Assembly (NCBI GenBank): GCA_003314535.1
Contig: POSG01000004.1
Span: forward strand, 186,001-250,000
Direction of reading: 5' to 3'
Origin: Geobacter sp.
GTDB taxonomy: Bacteria; Desulfobacterota; Desulfuromonadia; Geobacterales; Geobacteraceae
DNA length: 64,000 nt
The position numbers and the translations under genes are program-made. Below, one piece after another: positions 26,427 to 34,560 of this stretch. The notes below the pieces were generated by a model. The model did not search any database and had not been told where the DNA came from. It was given only the letters and a program-made list of their open reading frames with translations. Within the stretch, counting starts at the first letter, position 1; every line of letters begins with the position of its first letter.

Positions 26427-27187
26427 GGATCGGCATTGATCTCGGGAGCAGGAAAGTGAAGTTCGCCCTCGTGTCCGCGGGGAGCGTCATCCGCCTGGAG
26501 ACCTTTGACACGATTTCTTTCTACAGGAATTTCGGGCGGATGAAGGGGGATGACCTGACGTTCGACCTGGCTGCAACCGGGCTGTTTTCACCTGCCGAGA
26601 TTTCAGGGTCCTCCATAGTCGCCACCGGCTACGGACGCAACACGCTGCACCTCAAAAGTGTCCGGGTCATTTCCGAAATAAGGGCGCATACTGCGGGAGC
26701 GCTTTTTCAGACCGGGCTCAGGGATTTCACCCTGCTGGACATGGGAGGCCAGGATACCAAGGTGGCGCTGATACGGGACGCTTCGCTCAGGGATTTCGTG
26801 ATGAACGACAAGTGCGCCGCAAGCAGCGGCCGCTACCTGGAGAACATGGCAGCCGTGCTGGAGGTGGGACTGGAAGAACTTTCCTCCCACTGGGAAAACC
26901 CGGTCCGGCTCGATGCCACTTGCGGCATCTTCGGCGAATCGGAGCTTATCGGCCAGATCGTTCGGGGTTATCCCGTTGCCCGGCTCTGTGCCGGAGTCAA
27001 CCGGACACTGGTGAAAAGGGTTGTTCCCATGCTCAGGCGGTTTCCGTCCGAGAAGATTGTCCTTACCGGCGGAGTTGCCCGCAACGGCGCCCTGGTAAGG
27101 CTTTTGGAAGAAGAGGGATATGTGGTGACCGTTCCGGAAAATCCACAGCACAACGGCGCAATCGGCTGCGCGGTCATATCCGGCTGA
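26423..27187 (+). CDS. BadF/HgdC-type ATP-dependent activator
   Basis: 254 residues; overlaps the previous stop by 4 bases (ATGA). It is an ASKHA-fold ATPase: GIDLGSRKVKFAL phosphate-1 motif, MGGQDTKV, NDKCAASSGRYLENMA and ATCGIFGESELIGQI, whose two Cys hold a [4Fe-4S] cluster bridging a homodimer, and LTGGVARNGALV. Such proteins use two ATP to push a low-potential electron onto the partner iron-sulfur protein. The partner is clearly the preceding gene. It is the reductase half of an ATP-driven super-reducing pair. Confidence 0.9.
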   Translation: MRIGIDLGSRKVKFALVSAGSVIRLETFDTISFYRNFGRMKGDDLTFDLAATGLFSPAEISGSSIVATGYGRNTLHLKSVRVISEIRAHTAGALFQTGLRDFTLLDMGGQDTKVALIRDASLRDFVMNDKCAASSGRYLENMAAVLEVGLEELSSHWENPVRLDATCGIFGESELIGQIVRGYPVARLCAGVNRTLVKRVVPMLRRFPSEKIVLTGGVARNGALVRLLEEEGYVVTVPENPQHNGAIGCAVISG

Positions 27188-27205
27188 CACCCGTTGGGAA
27201 GAAGC

Positions 27206-27481
27206 ATGAAGCTTGTCACGAAAGACCTGTTGTTCGTTGTTTTCGCCGCTGCCGTCCTGGCCGTAGTCATACTGGTTTCCGGCAAGGAAACCACCAAAAA
27301 GGTACCCCATGACGCAGCGCATCGGGCAACCTACGAAGTGCTGGAAAAATCCGGCAGCAGGAGGGAGGCCGAGCGCGGCTGCGAGAGATGCCATAATGAA
27401 AAGATGAATCCCCTCCCTGCAAACCATCCGCCGAAGGACCGTTGCCTGTTCTGTCACAAAATGGAAAGGGCTGCCCGGTGA
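27206..27481 (+). CDS. Membrane-anchored diheme cytochrome c
   Basis: 91 residues from ATG 27206. An uncleaved signal anchor (about residues 8-28) is followed by an extracytoplasmic tail with two haem c motifs, CERCH and CLFCH, about 25 residues apart, and extra His residues (NHPPKD) that may serve as distal ligands. It resembles the small diheme proteins of Geobacter. Its presence in an operon with an ATP-driven iron-sulfur reductase is unusual because the two should sit on opposite sides of the membrane. Confidence 0.85.
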   Translation: MKLVTKDLLFVVFAAAVLAVVILVSGKETTKKVPHDAAHRATYEVLEKSGSRREAERGCERCHNEKMNPLPANHPPKDRCLFCHKMERAAR

Positions 27482-28059
27482 CCACTCTCAACCTGACCTT
27501 ATCGCTGGAGAAGCTTGTGGCGGACATCGTCGGCAAGGTCGAGGAACTCGGTCATATCGATCCGTCCCAAGTCTTGCTGTGCGTTTCTTCCACAAGGAGT
27601 GGAGGCGTGCATGGTGTTTACGCGAAAATACACCCGCTCCGTTTTGCCGGTGGCGCCCGATCCATGGAAGTCAAAAGGGGACGGCGTTCTGCCCTCCTCA
27701 CCATGCCCACGGTGGTGCATCGGCGGATCGAGATGCTCTACGTGATTTACTTCCTCGCTCCCCGCTTCTTCGATCTCCCGAAACGCGAGAAGCTGATCAC
27801 CGTGTTCCACGAGCTTTATCACATATCGCCGCTGTTTGACGGCGATATCAGGCGTTTTCCGGGCCGGAACTTCGCCCATGGCAGTTCGCGCAAGCGGTAC
27901 AACGCGCTGATGAACTCACTGGTGGAGAAATACCTGTCCCTGCCCGGCTGTTCCGAAACGACCGATTTTCTCGGCAGCGACCTGGAGTCCCTGCGCTCCC
28001 GGTACAAAGCCATTGTCGGGCGGAAATTCCCGGTGCCGAAAGTAAGGATCCAAAGGTGA
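27478..28059 (+). CDS. Putative metallopeptidase with HExxH motif
   Basis: 193 residues from GTG 27478, which overlaps the cytochrome stop as GTGA. The centre contains TVFHELYHISPLFDGD, an HExxH zinc motif with Asp downstream, in a hydrophobic helix context. No signal peptide and no membrane span are seen, so probably cytoplasmic. It looks like the 'putative metallopeptidase' families of deltaproteobacteria. It is the last gene of the five-gene operon. Its target is unknown; protein maturation or turnover of the operon products is a guess. Confidence 0.7.
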   Translation: MTTLNLTLSLEKLVADIVGKVEELGHIDPSQVLLCVSSTRSGGVHGVYAKIHPLRFAGGARSMEVKRGRRSALLTMPTVVHRRIEMLYVIYFLAPRFFDLPKREKLITVFHELYHISPLFDGDIRRFPGRNFAHGSSRKRYNALMNSLVEKYLSLPGCSETTDFLGSDLESLRSRYKAIVGRKFPVPKVRIQR

Positions 28060-28141
28060 GCAATCGTGCCAGCCACTAGTTAGTGTTCGTCCGGAAACTC
28101 AAGACAAGTATTATGCAGTTTCCAGATCGGAATGTCTCCCC

Positions 28142-28294
28142 GGGTCCGGAGCGGATCTTCCTCGAAGCTCGTGATAATCTGTCAACTCATGACTCACTGG
28201 TCGGAGCTTTTACTGGTTTCAAGCGCTTTCCCGGTAATCGATATCTTGCTACTTTCGCCGTATCACGATCTCCTCGGAAGCCCCGCTCCGGCCT
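28142..28294 (-). repeat. Intergenic palindromic repeat family A, copy 4
   Basis: Reverse orientation to copy 1. Left end GGTCCGGAGCGG, right end CCGCTCCGGCC, inner pair ATCACG...CGTGAT as in copies 1-3. Outside it are TCCGGAAACTC (28092-28102) and TTTTCGGATGG (28315-28325). An open frame runs through it into recG but is not coding. Confidence 0.85.
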
Positions 28295-28358
28295 TGACTA
28301 CAGTTTTTCATGGGTTTTCGGATGGACGCTAATTATGCCGATTTTACGAGGTCACTTC

Positions 28359-30659
28359 ATGCCTGTCATAAAAATTGATGATGAGGGCAGGATCCTGCTG
28401 CCGCAGGAGATTCTGGAGAGGCTTTGCCTGAAGCCTGGCGACCAGGTCCAAGTGGATGCGCATGGATTGACGGTTGTGCTTTCCCGGGTCAGGCCGGCGG
28501 AGAACTCGATTGCCCTAACCGATTCAAGGTCCGTGATAAACCGCAAGAACCTGGAAACAGCAGTCCGCTTCATCAAGGGTGTGGGGCCGAAGATGGCGGC
28601 AGCGCTGGCGAAGAAGGGGATTCACACGGTAGAGGATGCGCTTTATCTTCTCCCGTATCGCTACGAAGACCGCAGGCAGCTTCGTTCCCTGGACAGGCTG
28701 CGCCCGGGGCAGCTGGAAGTTTTCTGCGCCCAGGTGATGAGCGCCGAGACCAGGATTTCCCGGGGCGGCCGCCGGGTTTTCGAAGCGGTCGTGGGCGATG
28801 GTCGTGGCGCGGTGCTTTTGAAGTGGTTCAATTTCAGCCCCCGGCATATGGCCGGAACTTGGCGGGCCGGGAGGAAGGGAATTTTTTCCGGGGAAGTGGT
28901 CTGTTACGGCCATGACCGGGAGATTCACCATCCCGAAGTGGATTGGCTTGCGGATGGAGCAGACCCGGCGTCGTTTATGGCCGACGATCCCGTCAATTTC
29001 GGACGGACCATACCGGTTTATCCCCTCACGGAAGGGCTGCGGCAGAAGTCGTTGAGGAAAGTGCAGAAGGAAATTGTCGATACCTTTTCGGAATCGGTGG
29101 AGACGGCTATCCCGGGAGAAATGCTGGAGCGACTGTCGTTGATTCCCGTAGCCGCTGCTCTTAGGGAGGTCCATTTTCCCGGAAACGACACTGCGGTCGA
29201 TTTGCTTGAGCGGCGTGCAACCTGCGCCCACCGCACCCTGGCCTTCGACGAATTCTTTTTTCTCCAGTTGGGGCTTGCCCTGAAAAAGCGCGGGGTGTCG
29301 ATCGAGCAGGGCATACCGTTCCAGGTTACCCACAAATATACCCGCCAGCTGGTAAAGTCCCTTCCCTTCGCCCTGACCGCAGCGCAGAAACGTGTTCTTG
29401 CCGAGATCAAGGAGGACCTGGCGGCTCCCCATCCCATGCACCGCCTGGTGCAGGGGGACGTGGGCAGCGGCAAGACCGTGGTGGCCATCCTCACCGCTCT
29501 CCTGGCCGTGGAAAACGATTGCCAGGTTGTCATAATGGCGCCCACCGAAATACTGGCGGAACAGCATTTTCTTGCCGTGCGCCGATATTGCGCTCAGCTG
29601 GGGATAGCAGCCTGCCTGCTCACCTCCAGGGTCAAGGGCAAGGAAAGGTCCCGTCTGCTCGAAGATGTTGCGTGCGGCAATGTGTCGGTGATCGTAGGCA
29701 CACACTCCGTGATCCAGGAGAAGGTGGAGTTCAAGCGCCTGGGGTTGGGCATAATCGATGAACAGCACCGTTTCGGCGTGCTGCAGCGTGGCATCCTGAG
29801 GAAAAAAGGCCAGAATCCGCATATCATGGTCATGACGGCGACACCCATTCCCCGCACCCTCGCAATGACCGTTTTCGGGGATCTTTCCCTTTCGGTGATA
29901 GACGAGCTTCCGCCGGGAAGGAGCCCGGTGGCGACACGGATCTGCCCCGAGTCGCAGCGGCATCGGGTTTACCGCCTGATACGTGAAGAGGTCCGGGCCG
30001 GGAGGCAGGCCTATGTCATTTATCCCCTGGTGGAGGAATCGGAAAAATCGGATCTCAAGGCGGCTACCCTGATGGCCGGGCACCTGGCAGGTGATGTTTT
30101 TCCGGAACTCCGGGTCGGGTTGCTGCACGGGAAAATGAAGCCGGAGGAGAAGGAGGCGGTCATGGGTGCCTACAAAGACCGCGGGATCGACATCCTGGTT
30201 GCGACAACCGTGATCGAGGTGGGAATCGATGTGCCGAACGCAACGGTGATGGTCATTGAACATGCCGAGCGCTTCGGGTTGTCCCAACTCCACCAGCTCC
30301 GGGGCAGGGTCGGGCGCGGGACCGCCAGCTCCCACTGCATTCTCCTGTCCGGAGACGATCTTTCAGGGGATGCCGCGAGGAGGCTGAAGGTGCTGGAGCA
30401 GACCAACGACGGTTTCCGGATTGCCGAGGCTGATCTCGAGCTGCGCGGCCCCGGCGACTTCCTCGGCACAAGGCAGGCGGGCCTTCCCGAATTCCGCGTG
30501 GCTGACATCCTGAGGGACGGGCCCATCATGGAGGAAGCCAGGCAGGAGGCCTTCGCGCTGGTGGAGCGTGACCCTCATCTGTCGTCCCTTGATAACGGGC
30601 GGCTTCGGCAGGAACTGGTGAGGCGATGGGGGGGGAGATTGGAACTGGCAGGCTGTTGA
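28359..30659 (+). CDS. recG: ATP-dependent DNA helicase RecG with N-terminal AbrB-like domain
   Basis: 766 residues from ATG 28359 (GAGG 8 bases upstream); the longer frame from 28083 crosses a repeat. RecG remodels stalled forks and branched DNA. Seen: helix-hairpin-helix-like GVGPKMAAALAKKGI, OB wedge domain (about 140-240), Walker A QGDVGSGKTVVA, DEQH box (IDEQHRFG), TATPIPRTLAMT, motif VI QLRGRVGRG. The first ~50 residues (KIDDEGRILLPQEILERL, then LKPGDQVQV) read like a SpoVT/AbrB swapped-hairpin DNA-binding domain, absent from E. coli RecG. Repeat copies A4 and A5 flank the gene in opposite orientation. Confidence 0.95.
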   Translation: MPVIKIDDEGRILLPQEILERLCLKPGDQVQVDAHGLTVVLSRVRPAENSIALTDSRSVINRKNLETAVRFIKGVGPKMAAALAKKGIHTVEDALYLLPYRYEDRRQLRSLDRLRPGQLEVFCAQVMSAETRISRGGRRVFEAVVGDGRGAVLLKWFNFSPRHMAGTWRAGRKGIFSGEVVCYGHDREIHHPEVDWLADGADPASFMADDPVNFGRTIPVYPLTEGLRQKSLRKVQKEIVDTFSESVETAIPGEMLERLSLIPVAAALREVHFPGNDTAVDLLERRATCAHRTLAFDEFFFLQLGLALKKRGVSIEQGIPFQVTHKYTRQLVKSLPFALTAAQKRVLAEIKEDLAAPHPMHRLVQGDVGSGKTVVAILTALLAVENDCQVVIMAPTEILAEQHFLAVRRYCAQLGIAACLLTSRVKGKERSRLLEDVACGNVSVIVGTHSVIQEKVEFKRLGLGIIDEQHRFGVLQRGILRKKGQNPHIMVMTATPIPRTLAMTVFGDLSLSVIDELPPGRSPVATRICPESQRHRVYRLIREEVRAGRQAYVIYPLVEESEKSDLKAATLMAGHLAGDVFPELRVGLLHGKMKPEEKEAVMGAYKDRGIDILVATTVIEVGIDVPNATVMVIEHAERFGLSQLHQLRGRVGRGTASSHCILLSGDDLSGDAARRLKVLEQTNDGFRIAEADLELRGPGDFLGTRQAGLPEFRVADILRDGPIMEEARQEAFALVERDPHLSSLDNGRLRQELVRRWGGRLELAGC

Positions 30660-30673
30660 AAAACTGCTGCGGA

Positions 30674-30822
30674 GGTCGGATCGGGGCTTTCACGGGGCCG
30701 GTGATACGGCGTCATTGCAGGATCCCGGAAATGGGGAAAGCTCTGGAAGCCAGTGAAAGCTCCGGCCGGAGAGACTTCCTCTGGCAGATTATCACCGGTG
30801 ACGGGGAAGTTCCGATCCTGCC
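30674..30822 (+). repeat. Intergenic palindromic repeat family A, copy 5 (diverged)
   Basis: Same architecture as copies 1-4 but diverged. The outer pair is now GGATCGG/CCGATCC instead of GGAGCGG/CCGCTCC, and the inner pair CCGGTGATA/TATCACCGG instead of CGTGATA/TATCACG. The substitutions are compensatory, so pairing is conserved. It starts 14 bases after the recG stop. Confidence 0.8.
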
Positions 30823-30860
30823 TGATCGAGAATTCCCGGACGGGACTCTCCCGTTTCCCG

Positions 30861-30896
30861 CAAAAAAGACCCGCCGGCTGTTGCTGGCGGGTCTTG
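30861..30896 (-). terminator. Terminator of the cold shock gene
   Basis: On the minus strand AAGACCCGCC and GGCGGGTCTT pair around a 9-base loop, followed by six T. It lies 35 bases after the csp stop. Confidence 0.93.
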
Positions 30897-30930
30897 GTGT
30901 CTTGCAAGATGGAAGCAGCTTCGGAGGCTG

Positions 30931-31131
30931 TTACATCTTCTTGACGTTGGCGGCCTGGAGCCCCTTGGGGCCGCTGACCACGTCAAAGGTTACCTGCTCG
31001 CCTTCAGCGAGGGTCTTGAAGCCATCAGCCGCGATGGCCGAGAAGTGGACGAATACGTCTTCGCCGTTCTCCTGCTCGATGAAACCGAACCCCTTTGCGT
31101 CGTTGAACCATTTTACTTTACCCTGAGCCAT
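30931..31131 (-). CDS. Cold shock protein (CspA family)
   Basis: 66 residues, a single cold-shock domain. RNP-1 (KGFGFI) and RNP-2 (VFVHF) are intact, and KVKWFN opens the protein. It binds single-stranded RNA/DNA in the cytoplasm as an RNA chaperone. An AGGAGG site lies before the ATG. The transcript carries a long leader of about 160 bases from the promoter at 31294-31322, as in cspA-type genes, so post-transcriptional temperature control is plausible. Confidence 0.96.
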   Translation of the reverse strand: MAQGKVKWFNDAKGFGFIEQENGEDVFVHFSAIAADGFKTLAEGEQVTFDVVSGPKGLQAANVKKM

Positions 31132-31293
31132 TTTCCTACCTCCTTTCTTGCTTCCGGAACTTCAGTCCCGAAATTTCACGGAACGCTGACATCTTAAGTT
31201 TCCGGAGTTTTGAGGCAGAAAAACAACGAAGCGGTTTTGTTCTCCATCGTTCTTTCTTGGCTCTGCAAGAACTTCCGAAACTTACTTAGCGTA

Positions 31294-31322
31294 TGAGTAG
31301 CAAGCCGTGAAAAAGATGTCAA
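31294..31322 (-). promoter_or_regulatory. Promoter of the cold shock gene
   Basis: Minus strand: TTGACA (31322-31317), 17-bp spacer, TACTCA (31299-31294). Gives a ~155-base 5' leader. Confidence 0.65.
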
Positions 31323-31416
31323 GAAAATTTTAACGTCCGGGGCAGTTTTGGTGAAAAAAAATGTAAGGACGGATATGCGCTGTTTCCGTACTGCGGAACC
31401 CGAAGACGGAAATTAC

Positions 31417-32445
31417 TCAGAACGTGTTGATTCTCCTGATAAAAGCCAGGAGCAATCCGTAGTGGCGGTGGTCAAAGCTGAGCGAGATCCGGTGGAGATC
31501 CAAAAGGTCCGGTTCATCATGCTCTTCGGGCATGGGAGAGCAGTGGCAGATGCGTGAGCCGGGCATGCGGAGTTCCGGGAACTCATCCTCGAGGCATGTT
31601 ATCTGCTCCCGGGTCAGCTGTTTCGTCAGACGCAGAATCAGGTGGCCGTTGACAAACCTGAGAGAATGGTAGGTCCGGTAGAAATCTTCAATCACCTTGA
31701 CGGCTTCGTCTTCATCGGGTGTGATCGTGAAAATCGAAAAGTCTTCGCCGGAAATGAATCCCTTGCCGAGCAGGCAATCGGTGACGAATTCGAGCCACCG
31801 CTTCCAGTAGCCGTCCTGGTCATCGATGAGCACCAGAGGTTTTGGGGATGTCTTGCCGGTCTGGATCAGGGTGAAGACTTCCATTGCCTCGTCCATGGTG
31901 CCGAAACCGCCGGGGAAGATCGCGATGGCATCTGCTTCCTTGACAAAGGCCACTTTTCGGGTGAAGAAATGCTTGTAGGTGATCAGGCGCGGGTTTGCCG
32001 TCATCACGTAGTTGGGGACCTGCTCGAACGGCAGCCTTATGTTGACCGCGAAGGAATTCTCCGCGCCGGCGCCCTCGTTCCCCGCTTCCATGATTCCCCC
32101 GCCTCCCCCGGTAATTATCATGTACCCTTTTGCCGCGAGCTTGGCGCTGAAGCGTACGCAGGTTTCGAAAACCGGGTCCATCCTTTCCGTCCTTGCGGAA
32201 CCGAAGATGGTGACCTTCTTTCTCTGGCGGTACGGAGCGAAAATCTTGTTGGTGTAGCGCATCTCTTTCATCGAGCTGCTGAGCAGCTTCAGGTCCGCGG
32301 GATAGTCGGTCTCCTGCCCAGCCTTGAGGGACGCGATTATCATTTCCCGGATGTAGGACGGATGATCCACCCATTCCGCTTTTTCGATGAGCCGGTCGAT
32401 CAGTTCATCGATTTCGCCGTTTTCCCGCGAAAATTTGAGTTCCAT
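31417..32445 (-). CDS. LOG family Rossmann-fold protein (long form)
   Basis: 342 residues. It contains the LOG/'lysine decarboxylase-like' core: VTIFGSARTE, ITGGGGGIMEAGNEGA, and the PGGFGTMDEAMEV motif with the catalytic Arg/Glu region of nucleoside-monophosphate phosphoribohydrolases. The core (about residues 70-270) is flanked by an N-terminal helical segment and a C-terminal domain ending near residue 342, making it about 1.7 times the length of short LOG proteins. Predicted to act on nucleotides in the cytoplasm. The physiological role is not known. Confidence 0.85.
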   Translation of the reverse strand: MELKFSRENGEIDELIDRLIEKAEWVDHPSYIREMIIASLKAGQETDYPADLKLLSSSMKEMRYTNKIFAPYRQRKKVTIFGSARTERMDPVFETCVRFSAKLAAKGYMIITGGGGGIMEAGNEGAGAENSFAVNIRLPFEQVPNYVMTANPRLITYKHFFTRKVAFVKEADAIAIFPGGFGTMDEAMEVFTLIQTGKTSPKPLVLIDDQDGYWKRWLEFVTDCLLGKGFISGEDFSIFTITPDEDEAVKVIEDFYRTYHSLRFVNGHLILRLTKQLTREQITCLEDEFPELRMPGSRICHCSPMPEEHDEPDLLDLHRISLSFDHRHYGLLLAFIRRINTF

Positions 32446-32642
32446 AGTCTGGCGCCGCTCCTTGTAAATGAGTGACGAATTATAGCATCGGGCCGAGCCT
32501 TAGGCAAACAGGAACCGAGTTGAGGATTATTAATTTGATTTATCGAAGCGTTTTGTTTAAATTATGCAAATAGTTACGACTGCCTTCACGGCTCGAAGCT
32601 CCGAGCCTGGCAATCGGCCTGCAAATGAAAGGAATATATCAG

Positions 32643-33929
32643 ATGGGCAAGACGACTGCTGAAAAGATATTTGCCAGCCACCTGGTTGACGAGCCGTTCC
32701 CCGGCGCCAAGGTCCTCCGGCTCGACGTGGTGATGTGCCACGAGATAACGACGCCGATCGCCATTGCGGACCTGGTGTCGAGGGGCAAGGACAGGGTCTT
32801 CGACAAAACCAAGATAAAGGCGGTCATAGACCATGTCACGCCGAGCAAGGACAGCAAGACCGCGACCCAGGCGAAGATCCTCCGCGACTGGGCCAGGAGG
32901 CACGGCATCAGTGACTTTTTCGATGTGGGCGCAAACGGCGTCTGCCATGCGCTTTTCCCGGAGAAGGGTTTTATCCGCCCCGGCTATACGATCATCATGG
33001 GCGATTCCCATACCTGCACGCACGGCGCATTCGGAGCTTTCGCGGCCGGAGTCGGCACCACGGACCTGGAGGTGGGCATCCTCAAGGGCGTCTGCGCTTT
33101 CCGCGAACCCAGGACGATCCGTTTCAACCTCAACGGGGCATTGCCCAAAGGAGTCTATGCCAAGGACGTCATCCTTCACGTGATCGGCATGATCGGGGTA
33201 AACGGCGCCACGGACCGGGTCATGGAATTCAGGGGGCCGGTCGTCGACGCCATGACCATGGAATCCCGCATGACCCTCACCAACATGGCCATCGAAGCGG
33301 GAGGCACTTCGGGGATCTGCATGCCCGACCAGGTCACGGTCGACTATCTCTGGCCGTTCATTTCGGGCCAGTATCCGTCGAAGGATGCGGCTCTGGCGGA
33401 TTTCGGGAAATGGCGCTCCGATGACGACGCCTCGTATGACAAGGTTTACGACATCGATGTTTCGGGTCTGGAGCCCCTCGTGACTTTCGGATACAAGCCG
33501 GACCAGGTGAAGACCGCCGCCGAGATGGCCGGGACCCCCATCGACCAGGTATACCTGGGATCCTGCACCAACGGCCGGCTGGAGGATCTGAGAATCGCCG
33601 CTGCAATCCTCAAGGGGCGCAAGATCGCCGACGGCGTGCGCGCAATCCTTTCTCCCGCAACGCCCAAGGTCTTCCAGGATGCCCTGAAAGAGGGCCTCAT
33701 CGAGATCTTCATGGATGCGGGATTCTGCGTCACGAACCCCACCTGCGGCGCCTGCCTCGGCATGAGCACCGGGGTGCTGGCCGAAGGGGAGGTGTGCGCC
33801 GCCACCACCAACCGCAATTTCCAGGGGCGCATGGGCAAGGGGGGGATGGTCCATCTCCTGTCGCCGGCTACCGCAGCGGCCGCGGCCATCGAAGGGAAGA
33901 TCGCCGATCCCAGGAAATACCTGCCCTGA
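32643..33929 (+). CDS. leuC: 3-Isopropylmalate dehydratase large subunit (aconitase family)
   Basis: 428 residues from ATG 32643 (AAGGA upstream). It is the LeuC/homoaconitase type of the short ~420-residue form. It isomerises 2- to 3-isopropylmalate with a [4Fe-4S] cluster. Cluster Cys are in GSCTNGRLEDL (about residue 303) and NPTCGACLG (about 365-368). Also seen: GDSHTCTHGAFGAFA and the substrate-binding histidine region. It pairs with the small-subunit gene 53 bases downstream. Related family members act on homoaconitate or citramalate derivatives, so the exact substrate is inferred. Confidence 0.92.
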   Translation: MGKTTAEKIFASHLVDEPFPGAKVLRLDVVMCHEITTPIAIADLVSRGKDRVFDKTKIKAVIDHVTPSKDSKTATQAKILRDWARRHGISDFFDVGANGVCHALFPEKGFIRPGYTIIMGDSHTCTHGAFGAFAAGVGTTDLEVGILKGVCAFREPRTIRFNLNGALPKGVYAKDVILHVIGMIGVNGATDRVMEFRGPVVDAMTMESRMTLTNMAIEAGGTSGICMPDQVTVDYLWPFISGQYPSKDAALADFGKWRSDDDASYDKVYDIDVSGLEPLVTFGYKPDQVKTAAEMAGTPIDQVYLGSCTNGRLEDLRIAAAILKGRKIADGVRAILSPATPKVFQDALKEGLIEIFMDAGFCVTNPTCGACLGMSTGVLAEGEVCAATTNRNFQGRMGKGGMVHLLSPATAAAAAIEGKIADPRKYLP

Positions 33930-33982
33930 CGCAAGACAGTAAACAGGCAGCAAAATCATATCACCATGACTGGAGTTGAAAT

Positions 33983-34510
33983 ATGAAAACATTTGGCGGT
34001 CCCGTTCTGTTCCTCGACCGTGACGACATAAACACCGATGAAATAATCCCGGCGCGTTACCTGACGGAAATCACCAAGGCGGATCTGCAGCCGTACATCC
34101 TGGAAGACCTCAAGCTTCCCGGGTTCGACCCGAAAGGCGAGAAGACGAAGAGCGCGAAGGTCATCGTGACGCGGGCCAATTTCGGCTGCGGCTCTTCCCG
34201 GGAGCATGCGCCATGGGTGCTGGAGGTAAACGGCATTACAGTGGTAATAGCCGAATCCTTTGCCCGCATTTTCCGCCAGAACATGTTCAATTGCGGCATG
34301 GCCGCCATAGAACTGCCCAAGGAAACGGTGGACAGGCTTTTCACCTATAGTGATTTCCCGGACGCAAGCGTTTCCCTCGACTTTGCCGGCCAGGTACTGA
34401 CCATAAGCGGCGGCGGCAGGAGCGACAGTTTCCCGTTTCAGATCGCCCCCTTCGACAAGGCTCTGGTCACGGCCGGGGGGTGGGTGGACTATGCGGACCG
34501 GAATTATTGA
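33983..34510 (+). CDS. leuD: 3-Isopropylmalate dehydratase small subunit
   Basis: 175 residues, the swivel domain that completes LeuC. Seen: FLDRDDINTDEIIPARYLTE, and the GCGSSREHAPWVL motif that places active-site Ser and Arg, then NMFNCGMAAIEL. Slightly longer than the archaeal-type small subunits (about 160). Cotranscribed with leuC. A GC-rich hairpin (34521-34543) follows the stop. Confidence 0.92.
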   Translation: MKTFGGPVLFLDRDDINTDEIIPARYLTEITKADLQPYILEDLKLPGFDPKGEKTKSAKVIVTRANFGCGSSREHAPWVLEVNGITVVIAESFARIFRQNMFNCGMAAIELPKETVDRLFTYSDFPDASVSLDFAGQVLTISGGGRSDSFPFQIAPFDKALVTAGGWVDYADRNY

Positions 34511-34520
34511 TTGAACGATT

Positions 34521-34543
34521 GCCCGCCCCCTGACGGGGCGGGC
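34521..34543 (+). terminator. GC-rich hairpin after leuD
   Basis: GCCCGCCCC (34521-34529) pairs with GGGGCGGGC (34535-34543) across a 5-base loop. It is not followed by a T-run; it may attenuate, protect the upstream mRNA 3' end, or affect translation of the next gene, which starts 18 bases on. Confidence 0.5.
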
Positions 34544-34560
34544 GGAAATGATTGAATGCC

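Noticed and set aside
28083-28358. N-terminal extension of recG
   Set aside because: It runs through repeat copy A4, which occurs non-coding elsewhere; ATG 28359 has a ribosome-binding site and starts the protein cleanly.
28524-30335. 603-residue minus-strand open frame opposite recG
   Set aside because: Shadow of recG in a GC-rich gene; composition is odd (His/Gly/Arg-rich) and no domain is visible.
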